NCBI GenBank assembly: GCA_016946835.1
Contig: JACVTC010000224.1
Span: 46,001-110,000, forward strand
DNA: 64,000 bases
Reading direction: 5' to 3'
Origin: Neocallimastix lanati (nom. inval.)
Lineage: Eukaryota; Neocallimastigomycota; Neocallimastigomycetes; Neocallimastigales; Neocallimastigaceae
Position numbers and translations under genes: made by a program. Below are positions 52,969 through 64,000 of this stretch, piece after piece (positions within the stretch are counted from its first letter, which is position 1; every line of letters begins with the position of its first letter). Under the pieces are notes generated by a model. That model did not search any database and was not told where the DNA came from. It worked only from the letters and a program-made list of their open reading frames with translations.

Positions 52969-55900
52969 CAGCTATTTATTTATATTCAAAGTCAATATAT
53001 GTTGATAGTACTGGATATAATTTACAGTATTTACCTGATCTTGAAATCTTTAAACCTTCATTTATTATAACGTAAAATAATATTTTTTTTTAATATTTAA
53101 AAAAAAAAGAAGAGAAATAAAAGAATATTGTACTAATATTATATAAATATTAATAAATATATTATTAATACATATATAAAGAATGTCTTTTTTCCTTGTT
53201 GCTATGGTTTTTTTTGTTGCAATTATTTTATTTGTAAATGGATAATATATAAAAAAATATTATATAATAAAAATATGCTTAAAATGTAAAATATTTATAA
53301 TTTTGAATTTATTATTTTATTATTTTTATTAAATTTTATTAGTGTAATATAATATTTAATACTCCAACATTGTACGGAGATAAGAATTCATTAAATAATA
53401 ATTATACAAAACTTGATAATTATAAATTTATCTTTACATTGATTTTTGTAAGTATACAAGTAATAATGAAATTAATTATAATTTTTTTTCTATATTAATA
53501 TTAATATATATTTATATATAATATATTAAAAGATATATCTTCATCCATTCGAAAAATTATTTTTGAAAACAAATTTCTATTGTATATTTGGTTTTTCAAT
53601 GTTTAATATTGCATATGTTTTTTTCCAATCGAATTATCAAATTTACTTTAAAAGCTTTATGAATCATTTTGATGTTGGAATGCATTCTTTCATTGGTGGT
53701 ACTGGACTTTTAACAAGTTTTTTTATGATTCTTGGTGTACAAACAGTTGGATTTTATATTTCATTTGCATTTGGTATTGTTTCATTCTTTTTTGGTATAT
53801 TTTATTCAAGATACACATTAAAAAACAAAGTTAAAAGAATTTATACAAATTTCAAAATAAAGGAAGGAATGAGTTCAACTCAATCTCAATCAGGATATGA
53901 AGAAAAGGATGATGAGAATGAAAGCGGTGAGGATTCTGATACACAAAGTGAACAATCTGAACAAATTATTGATATTGAACCTGAAGAAAAACCTAAAAAA
54001 AAAAGTAAAAAGAAGCATAGGAATGAGGATGAAGAATCAAATTCTGATGAAGAATCAAGGTCTGGTTCAGGCTCAGAAGTGGATTCTGAAGAAAATAGTG
54101 AAGAAGATGAAGAAGAAGGATCAGAGGATAATGAAAACAATGAATTATACAATCAAATTGAAGATATTGGTATTTTATTTCAAAAATATTTATTTTAAAT
54201 ACAATATATAGTTTAAAATAATTAATAAAAATATTTTAAAAATCATTAATCATTTGCTCAAATTAATAAAAATAAAGTTACAAAGGTTGCTAAAAATGAA
54301 AAATTAGTTATTTTTGAAAGATGTTGTGATACTGATTTAGTTTGTAAATTTGTGAGGTAAAAACATTATTAAGTAGCATATAACTAAATATTTAGTTAGA
54401 TATTTATTATTAATAATATCATTTATTTTTAATATAGAGAAAATCAATCGGCAGAAGCTTATCAACTTGCTAATAAAATTTATAAAGAAGCGTAAGTTAA
54501 TATCGTATATATAAAATGATATTAAAATTTTTATATTATTATATATATATATATGTAAATAGTAATGATAATATATATAATTTATGAATTAAATTAGATT
54601 AAAAGAACATCCAAATGAAGAATTGGTATATTATAAATAAATTAGATAATTTTTATTATTGTTTGAATATATATTAAATTATGATTACAATTATTTACGT
54701 ATAATTAAGATATATATGAGATATGCGTATTTCCTATGGTATACTAATAAAAAGAAGAATTCTAAACATTTTGAACCTGTATCAACACTTAGTCAATCTG
54801 ATTTAGGAAAAGATAATGAAAATGAAGTTGATCATAATGAACCATTACAATATATACAAGAAGCAATTGATTTGAAACCACCATTTATCGTTAGATATAA
54901 AATTCAATATGTTCTAAGTCTCATGAGAGAAAATAAAAATAAAAAAGCAGATCTTTCAAAAAAGTAAAATAAGAATAAAAAAAATAAACCTAATATATTA
55001 TTTTAACAATATTATTATAATAAAATGAAAAACATTGAAATTCTAATATTGAAATTTTATAGATCAACATATGAATCATTTTTAGGTATGGAAAGAAACG
55101 CTATTCAATATCATATGATTACATTACATCAACTAAAATCGTTTTTTACTAGAGTTAAAACAAGTAATAATCAAGAAGCTCAATATTGTCAACAATATTT
55201 GAAAAAATTATTTGATTTACAAAAAAATACAGAATATCATTATCAAAAATTAATATCTCAATTTCCAGATTCAAAGAGTTCAATTCGTTTATATGCAATG
55301 TTTTTATCTGGTGTTAAGGTAATTATATTTATATAATATATTCATTGAGTTAATATAGACTGTAGCATCATACATATGTTAATATATATTTAAATATATT
55401 AATTCTTTAATATATATGATTATAAAATAGAATCAAACAAAACTTGCTGTAAGTAACTTTAATATTATAATTCTCTAAGCATAATTTTTTTTTAATTGAT
55501 TACTAACACATAAATAAATTAAATCATATTTATTTAATAGGCTAAACATTTAGCTACTATCGGTGCCACTCTTGATGTAAGAAACTTATTAAACGTAACA
55601 AATGAATTTCATATATCTTTTGTAATTAATTATGATTGTTTATAAATATTTTATAGGATAATGGCAAACCAAATAATAATAATAATAGTGCTAATACACA
55701 AAAATCAAATAAATTAATTACTGAAGAGGAAGAAGAAGAAGAAAGTGACGACGGAAATAATCCAAATGGAAAGACAAACTCTATAATGAATAATAAAAAA
55801 TTAGCAAAAAAAGGAAATTCCCAACAATCTATTCAAAGATCTGAAAATCAATCATCCGCTAGTAGTGATCGTGAAAATAGAAAGGAAATTGTATTAAGGT

Positions 55901-58622
55901 AAAGAAAAATAAATATTTATATAAAAAAAGATTATGTTAATTATATTTGAATTGAATAATATATAATAAAATATAATTTGAAAATATTTTTAAATTAATG
56001 AAAATTATTTATATAATTTTTAGAAATAATATGCTCCAAACATTTGTAAAATCAATTTCTAAATGTAGCGTTTTAATGAATATTTTATATGCATTGATAT
56101 TTATTTTTAGTGGATTATTGTAATATTAATTTATAATATTAAAAATATATAATTAAAATATATCTATGTCTATTTATCTATCTATCTATATATATATATA
56201 TATTAATTATATTAATATTTATATATAATTTTTAAATAGATGTGGAACATGTATTATTGCAATAAATAATGTTTTAAGTACTGTAAATAGTTATAGAAAC
56301 TCATCACAATCAATGTTAATTGTGTCAGAATCAGCACATGATATAAGATTAATGGCTGTCACTGGATTAGCAGAAGATGAATCTACATTTAATTTATATA
56401 AAGGACATTTATGTAATTTTGTTGTACCAGAAATAGAGAATAAATTAATGCCATTTTTACAAGGTAGTTTTAGCTCAGATGCTTCTGATACTGCGTTAAT
56501 TGTCCAAAATTCTGATAATCCAAATACATTTACAAATGAGCATTTAAATGCATATGAAGTAGGAAAACGTTTTCAAACATGGATTATTGCCCTATGTGAA
56601 ATTCCATATGAAAATTGGAAAACTAATGAAGAAGGTAATTCCATGGCTAATGATTATCGAGTAAGGTAATAATTATTTTAAATTTCCAATAAATATAATT
56701 TTAAAATTATTATAATAATATAATAAAATTATTAAATTTTGTTTTTAAAAATATTTTAATTTAATATATTAAAAAATATAAATAAATTAAAAAATAAAAA
56801 AAAAAAAAAATAGATTTTTCGCAGGTATTCAAAATAATATAAATTATTATATAAAATTACAGTTTTATATTTCTATAATGATATTTATTAAAAATAATTA
56901 AATATATTTAATTAATTTTAGATAATTCAAAAGAAAACTTCATAAAAATCATGAAAGAAGCATATACAAATGAACAAACCAGTTATTCAAACATGAAAGA
57001 AAAATGGAATTTATTTATATATATTGAGATTGGTGTCATAGTAGTATGCATGATTTGTTTCTATATATTTGCTATCAATCCACTTCGTTCTAAAACAAAA
57101 GTTATTTTTATGAAGGTAATAAAAATGCTAAAGTTTATTCCAAACGGTTCATTTGATGAAATTATATCAAAATTTGATGAAGATATCGAAGTAATTAGTG
57201 AAACATATGATGTTTCAAATATGGAAAGTAGTAAAGCATATAGCAAGAATGGAGATGACAAAAATGAACTAAGAAAAAAAATAAAAAGAGAAAGTATCAA
57301 GAATATATTTGTTTTTGTGTTAATAATTATTGTATCATTAATGTGTTGTATTCCATATTTGGTATATATCTTAATACATAAATATATATTTTATAATATA
57401 TTTTATAATATATTTCTATAATATATACCTACATATAAATTAACTTAAATGACATTTTTTATTTAAATGATAATTATAATATATAAAAGGTTGATTTATT
57501 GGGATATATCATTAATTTAGATCTGATATTTTATTCGGTAATTATTTTATACTATATAGCTATTAGGAAAAAAAACAATAATATAATTTAATAATATAAT
57601 AGCAACTATTTTTAATATAAAATAAATTTAAATATTTTTATTTTAAAAAAAAAACATATACCATAAAGTCTCAAAGATGCTCTTATAATTTTAAGGTTCA
57701 TATGTTGTCATTTGAATTATTCGCACAGGACAGATATTCATATTTACCAGGGGAATCTGAAAGATTATTAAGTCAAAATGTTCAACTTTTTGAAGTAAAT
57801 ATATATTAAATATATTAATTTTCAATTATTATATGAAAATGAACGTAATTAGTAATATTTTTTATTTAATAATTTTTTTTTTAGGAAATACAAAACAATA
57901 TTAAACTTGGTAATTATGGTGCAAAACCACCACAAAATATTCCAATTTTAAATGAATTCTTATTAACAGGAAAATGTTTTATGGGTAATTGTACAGTAGA
58001 TCCTGATTACGACAGTAAAATTGGTAAAATATTTAAAATAAGCTTATATAATTTAATAAAATCATTAAAATATATATTATTAGTGTATATATTAATTTAA
58101 AAATTATTAAATTATATTATTATCATTATAACAGGCTATGTTCAAGACATAGTAACATTACCATTAAATGATTTGATACAAGAAAATATTTCTAGAGCAT
58201 ATAAATTATTAAGAGAAACAGATTTTTCATACTTAAATTCTTATACAAATTTGTTTGCTGGAGGATTAACCAAGCAATCCGCTCAGAATCTTCTTGAAAC
58301 CTTTAGGACAAATGATGTCCTAAGATTTCAAAATTTAACAATGTTCCATATTGTTGTTGGATTACAAGAATTTGATCAACTTTTACTTGATTATGTTGAG
58401 GATAGTTCTGAAACCACATTTATACTTGTTATTGTTCTTTTTGTTGTAAGCGCAATTATCAGTCCATATATTTATTTCACTAGTTTAAAAAAGATGGCTA
58501 AAGTTAAAATGATAGAAATGGAGGAACTAGTTAATATTGTGTTTACAATACCTCAAAGTACAATTAATATAGTACCACAGTACAGAAGATTTATTGAGAC
58601 TTCTGAAATCAATGATGATTAG
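51890..58622 (+). CDS. TmcB-like multi-pass membrane protein, 26 exons
   Basis: Exons: 51890-51958, 52083-52167, 52250-52357, 52455-52521, 52687-52746, 52862-52878, 52972-53071, 53182-53233, 53343-53447, 53533-54169, 54278-54356, 54438-54491, 54598-54625, 54710-54963, 55063-55318, 55431-55448, 55541-55576, 55657-55898, 56025-56120, 56240-56665, 56814-56824, 56922-57361, 57490-57537, 57696-57794, 57885-58023, 58135-58622; all GT-AG; 1337 residues. Residues 1-310 hold several membrane helices. An acidic stretch follows (about 330-430), then a TPR-like helical region (about 434-660, FERCCDTDLVCKFVR, AYQLANKIYKEA, PDSKSSIRLYAMFL), as in Dictyostelium TmcB/TmcC. An acidic linker precedes more membrane segments near 770, 790, 965, 1065 and 1275, with two large soluble loops between. 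A membrane sensor role is likely but unproven. Exons of 11, 17 and 18 bases are unusual. Confidence 0.7.
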
Positions 58623-59889
58623 TAATATTTATATAATTAATAATTGAATTTTTTTTACACATATAAAGTATTCATTGTATTATACATTAATTGCATGTAA
58701 TATTTAAACAAATTTCCAATTATTATTTTATTTATTATAAATTATTTAAAATATATAATATAGTTTTTATCATTGTATTATATAAAAAATTTTATTCAAT
58801 ATTCATTTTATATTTATTTAAAATTATTTTTATATTTATTTTTTTTTTGTTTTTTTTTGTTATATAAAATGATTAATAAAAAAATTTTTATTAAAAAAAA
58901 AAAAAAAAAAAAAAATACCCTATTTTTAATTTAAAATTTCTTTTTTCATTTTTTATATACTTAATTTATCAATATATTTAATTTTGGTAGATATTAAATC
59001 ATGATTACTTAAAAACTTTATTTTATAAAATTTTAATTTTTTTATTTTCTTTTTTTTTTTTTTCTTTTTTTATTATTTTTGATTAAATCAATTTTAGAAA
59101 CAATAAAATCATTAATTAATGCGATTTATAGAGTTTCCAGTTGATATTAAAAAAGAAAATATTAAAGAATAAGAATAATTCATTTTTTAATGGTTAAATA
59201 TATATTTAGTAATATTTGAATCCTATTGGTTAAAATACATTTTTATATATTTGGTTTTAAAAAAAAAAAAAAAAAAAAAGAAACTATAATTTATAATTTG
59301 CTTTTCAGTAATATTGTATTTAATCTATAAAGATGTAATTATATGTAGTTAATGAATATACAATTAATGAATAATTATAGTAACGAAAGAGTACTCGCTT
59401 CCTTGTTTAAAAAATATATAAATTTTATAAAATAATAATCAAGGATAATTTTCATTAAATATTTATAATAAAATATAATTGAATATATTACTACTTCTCC
59501 AATGTATATAAATCTTTATAAATTCTAGAAATAAATATTTTAAATTGATTATATTGATAAATTAATATAAAAAAGGATTTATATTTCAAAAAAAAAAGGC
59601 AATATATATATATAATATTGCTAATAATAATATTTTTTGTACTGTATTTTAAAATTAGCAATTTTAAAGGAACGAGTATAGACTAATTTTTACTTTTTTA
59701 CATAATTTAATAAATATTAAATATTATATATTAATATATATTATAAAATTAAATGGTATATAAATTTGAATGAAATTTTTTTCAAGAAGTTTTTTCGATT
59801 TAAAAAAAAAATTAATTTATGATGAATTAATTTAACATATTTAAAAAATTTTTTTGATGATTTTTTAAAAAAGAATCTATTCAATCATG
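58623..59889. other. AT-rich intergenic region
   Basis: Poly-A and poly-T tracts and (TA)n. No gene was seen. Confidence 0.55.
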
Positions 59890-60700
59890 ATTTTATTACT
59901 ATGCTTGATCAATATTCAAATTCATATGTTATAATCCTTATTTATCTCAAATTCGTTTCCAAAGATATGAAACTATGTATTGGTATGTTCATGGTTATAG
60001 GATAATGCTAATAACTTACATGAGGAACCTGATTAGTTAAGTAAACCAATTGAAGAATTAAGAAATAGAACTTTTGATTGTGATTTAGATTAGATATGTG
60101 TATTACAAATGCTTAAGAAGGTATCCAATGTTGTTCTTTCAAGATAAAAGAAGATTGTTACAATGAATTAGAAGGATTTATCCTATAACCCACATGGAAT
60201 TGTATGATTGATCACACTATTCTATGTGTGATAAGAAATCTTTTTTTACTAAAGGTTCTACCTCAGTTAAAAGTGACTTTGCAATTAGTAGATCCAGTGG
60301 TCTCCTTTCAAGACTTAACCTTAAGGTAGTTAATATATTCAACTATAAATTTTGGTGAACTTGTCATTTATGTTTAATGTCTAAAATTAGCAGTTTATAT
60401 GAGCAGAAACTCATTATTTGGTCTAATTTATTCTTCTTGATGCTGTTAATAAGACTTCATGTGAAATTTACATTAATGATAATATTAATATTGATATTAT
60501 AGATAAGTAGTCTGAAGTTAAGTACGCTATTGCAAATTGTATACTTAATTTCAATTAAAGGTTTTAACTTTTAAGAAAACCACTCACTTTATACCACAGG
60601 AATTATCCAAAGTTGTTATTAAGAAAGTTAAATCTTCTAATATCAAATTTAATTTAATTTTGAGATTCTAGTAATGGAATCTTATAAATAATGGTTTATT
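59890..60700 (+). pseudogene. Decayed ORF, unrecognised, possibly transposon-derived
   Basis: The plus strand is coding-like across several frames, for example PIEELRNRTFDCDLD near 60040, SFFTKGSTSVKSDFAISR near 60250 and LDAVNKTSCEIYINDN near 60440. Many TAG, TAA and TGA stops and frame changes break it. Base composition is higher in G+C than in the flanks. I could not name the family. The pattern of decay resembles the integrase relic at 34.2 kb. Confidence 0.45.
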
Positions 60701-61148
60701 ATTTATGCTTTATTTTAATTTTATTATAAATTAAATAGATAAAAAAATCTAAATATATTATAATAACATATAGTATAAAATAAATAAATAAAAAAATTTT
60801 TATAAATAAATAAAATAAAAAAAATATATATATATACAAAATTTATAAATAAAAAATAACTAATAAATAGATTAAAAATTTAAAATTAGTAATAAACTTT
60901 CGTTGATACTAAAAAATTAAATTTTTATTACTATTAGAATATGTGAAATGAATGTGGTTCATTTCGCCAATTTTTATAATACAAATTTTCAATACGCCAT
61001 TTATTTTTAATGGCTTGTAAAATTATATGTTGACGCCATAAAAATTTTAATAAAATTATATGTAAAAAAAAATAAATGTATAAATAAATAAACAAATAAA
61101 TAAATAAATAAATAAATAAAGAATGTAATAAGTATATAAAATAAAATA
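60701..61148. other. AT-rich spacer with element-end motifs
   Basis: Mostly AT-rich. At 60957-61000 the sequence carries TTCATTTCGCCAA and ATACGCCAT, similar to the ends of the MITE-like element at 4.9-5.2 kb. Confidence 0.5.
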
Positions 61149-63320
61149 AATAGTAGAAATATGAATATAAAGTACAGATTTAATAAAATAAAATAAAATA
61201 AAATAAATAGTAGAAATATGAATATAAAGTACAGATTTAATAAAATAAAATAAAATAAAATAAATAGTAGAAATATGAATATAAAGTACAGATTGAATAA
61301 AATAAAATAAAATAAATAGTAGAAATATGAATATAAAGTACAGATTGAATAAAATAAAATAAAATAAATAGTAGAAATATGAATATAAAGTACAGATTGA
61401 ATAAAATAAAATAAAATAAATAGTAGAAATATGAATATAAAGTACAGATTGAATAAAATAAAATAAAATAAAATAAATAGTAGAAATATAAATATAAAGT
61501 ACAGATTGAATAAAATAAAATAAAATAAAATAAAATAAAATAAAATAAAATAAAATAAAATAAAATAAAATAAAATAAAATAAAATAAAATAAAATAAAA
61601 TAAAATAAAATAAAATAAAATAAAATAAAATAAAATAAAATAAAATAAAATAAAATAAAATAAAATAAAATAAAATAAAATAAAATAAAATAAAATAAAA
61701 TAAAATAAAATAAAATAAAATAAATAAATAAATATAGTTGAAATATAAATATGAAGTACAGATTGAATAAAATAAAATAAAATAAAATAAAATAAAATAA
61801 AATAAAATAAAATAAAATAAAATAAAATAAAATAAAATAAAATAAAATAAATAGTAGAAATATAAATATAAAGTACAGATTGAATAAAATAAAATAAAAT
61901 AAAATAAAATAAAATAAAATAAAATAAAATAAAATAAAATAAAATAAAATAAAATAAAATAAAATAAAATAAAATAAAATAAAATAAATAAAATAAAATA
62001 AAATAAAATAAAATAAAATAAAATAAAATAAAATAAAATAAAATAAAATAAAATAAAATAAAATAAAATAAAATAAAATAAATAAAATAAAATAAAATAA
62101 AATAAAATAAAATAAAATAAATAAAATAAAATAAAATAAAATAAAATAAAATAAAATAAAATAAAATAAAATAAAATAAAATAAAATAAAATAAAATAAA
62201 ATAAAATAAAATAAAATAAAATAAAAATAAAATAAAATAATAAATAAATAGTTGAAATATAAATATGAAGTACAGATTGAATAAAATAAAATAAAATAAA
62301 ATAAAATAAATAGTTGAAATATAAATATGAAGTACAGATTGAATAAAATAAAATAAAATAAAATAAAATAAATAGTTGAAATATAAATATGAAGTACAGA
62401 TTGAATAAAATAAAATAAAATAAAATAAAATAAATAGTTGAAATATAAATATGAAGTACAGATTGAATAAAATAAAATAAAATAAAATAAAATAAATAGT
62501 TGAAATATAAATATGAAGTACAGATTGAATAAAATAAAATAAAATAAAATAAAATAAATAGTTGAAATATAATATGAAGTACAGATTGAATAAAATAAAA
62601 TAAAATAAAATAAAATAAATAGTTGAAATATAAATATGAAGTACAGATTGAATAAAATAAAATAAAATAAAATAAAATAAATAGTTGAAATATAAATATG
62701 AAGTACAGATTGAATAAAATAAAATAAAATAAAATAAAATAAATAGTTGAAATATAAATATGAAGTACAGATTGAATAAAATAAAATAAAATAAAATAAA
62801 ATAAATAGTTGAAATATAAATATGAAGTACAGATTGAATAAAATAAAATAAAATAAAATAAAATAAAATAAAATAAAATAAAATAATTAGTAGAATATGA
62901 ATATAAAGTACAGATTGAATAAAATAAAATAAAATAAAATAATTAGTAGAATATGAATATAAAGTACAGATTGAATAAAATAAAATAAAATAAAATAATT
63001 AGTAGAATATGAATATAAAGTACAGATTGAATAAAATAAAATAAAATAAAATAATTAGTAGAATATGAATATAAAGTACAGATTGAATAAAATAAAATAA
63101 AATAAAATAATTAGTAGAATATGAATATAAAGTACAGATTGAATAAAATAAAATAAAATAAAATAATTAGTAGAATATGAATATAAAGTACAGATTGAAT
63201 AAAATAAAATAAAATAAAATAATTAGTAGAATATGAATATAAAGTACAGATTGAATAAAATAAAATAAAATAAAATAATTAGTAGAATATGAATATAAAG
63301 TACAGATTGAATAAAATAAA
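61149..63320. repeat. Minisatellite and pentanucleotide array with about 27 insert copies
   Basis: About 27 copies of a 35-37 base insert (core AAAGTACAGATT) are separated by (AAAAT)n. They form three homogeneous blocks: seven copies with TAGTAGAAATATGAATATAA at 61151-61510, about ten with TAGTTGAAATATAAATATGA at 62245-62860 (period about 60), and eight with TTAGTAGAATATGAATATAA at 62885-63310 (period about 56). Long pure (AAAAT)n stretches lie between, at 61510-61730 and 61890-62240. Two copies of the insert also sit in the 16.5-18.3 kb array. Confidence 0.9.
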
Positions 63321-63364
63321 ATAAAATAAAATAAAACAAAATAAAACAAAATAAATATGAAATA

Positions 63365-63610
63365 TAATAAAATAAAAAAATTATTTGAATTATAATAAAA
63401 ATACAAGTATTAATAAAAATAAAATAAAATAAAATAAAATAAAATAAAATAAAATAAAATAAATATTTGAATTATAATAAAAATACAAGTACTAATAAAA
63501 TAAAATAAATATTTGAATTATAATAAAAATACAAGTACTAATAAAATAAAATAAATACTTGAATTATAATAAAAATACAAGTACTAATAAAATAAAATAA
63601 ATAAAATAAA
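63365..63610. repeat. Second minisatellite, AAATATTTGAATTATAATAA units
   Basis: Four copies of a unit with core TTGAATTATAATAAAAATAC separated by (TAAAA)n, unlike the insert of the neighbouring array. Confidence 0.8.
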
Positions 63611-64000
63611 TATGTGAATAATAATAAATTGTAAGTATCAATAGAAATAAAATAAAATAATGTAAAATAAATAAATATGCAGTGAAATAATAATATATAA
63701 TATGATAAAATAAAATAAATAAGATATTGATATGAAATTAATATAAAAACTGAATTTAGCAACAAATAAATTATATAATAAAGTAAATGATATAGCATAT
63801 ATATATGTTAACATGAATTTTATTATAATTTTTACAGTATTTTAAATTAATGTAAATTATTATATTTCTATATAATAAACAAACTTTATAGCTAAAAAAA
63901 ATAGTATAAAAAAAAAAATAATATTAAATATTATTATTAAATAAATAAATGAATAAATTAATAAATAAATAAAAATTTTCAGAATATGGCGAATGTAAAT
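63611..64000. other. AT-rich end of window
   Basis: No gene. The last 19 bases contain ATATGGCGAAT, which resembles the end of the element at 4920-5212, possibly the left end of another copy cut by the window edge. Confidence 0.5.

Noticed and set aside
61149-63320. Possible CRISPR array
   Set aside because: The spacers are (AAAAT)n and not unique. This is a eukaryotic minisatellite.
63167-63798. Two minus-strand Phe/Tyr/Ile-rich open frames
   Set aside because: Translations of the minisatellite and AT-rich repeats.

Overview
The window is extremely AT-rich eukaryotic DNA with short GT-AG introns, long A/T homopolymers and long simple repeats. A decayed secreted phosphodiesterase gene carries two fungal-type (CBM10-like) dockerin modules, and there is a fungal PurK-PurE fusion (ADE2). 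Together these point to an anaerobic gut fungus (Neocallimastigomycota). The assignment is an inference from gene content; no database search was possible. A centriole-type gene (CEP295-like) and a TmcB-like membrane protein fit a zoospore-forming early-diverging fungus.

Layout. Positions 1-12.4 kb hold no intact gene: AT-rich repeats, a possible MITE (4.9-5.2 kb), a decayed LTR element (5.4-9.6 kb) with gag-like relics on the minus strand, and long (ATT)n and (AAT)n tracts. Positions 12.5-15.3 kb hold a Cys-rich secreted or membrane protein and the broken PI-PLC-like dockerin gene. Positions 15.9-18.3 kb hold a decayed gene fragment and a 1.85 kb (TAAAA)n array. Positions 18.9-33.3 kb are gene-dense: arginyl-tRNA synthetase with an N-terminal GST-like domain (-), a CstF-64/RNA15-type RNA-binding protein (+), ribosomal protein eS21 (+), the peroxin PEX12 (+) and a YPI1/PPP1R11-type PP1 inhibitor (+). 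Positions 34.2-36.2 kb are retroelement relics. Positions 36.8-45.6 kb are all minus strand: an orphan gene of 181 codons, cytosolic leucyl-tRNA synthetase (7 exons) and ADE2 (4 exons). Positions 47.7-58.6 kb hold a CEP295-like gene (6 exons) and a 26-exon TmcB-like membrane protein. The rest is one decayed ORF region and a large minisatellite and pentanucleotide array.

Exon-intron models were built by hand from reading frame, family similarity and GT/AG signals, and every model closes in frame. One junction, in the CstF-64 gene, has no possible GT-AG solution and looks like an AT-AC intron; I consider it the most interesting single observation. Most intact genes are housekeeping functions (translation, purine synthesis, mRNA 3'-end formation, peroxisome import, centriole) and form no operon-like unit. 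Four of them share a CCAAT-box heptamer 119-239 bases upstream of the start codon.
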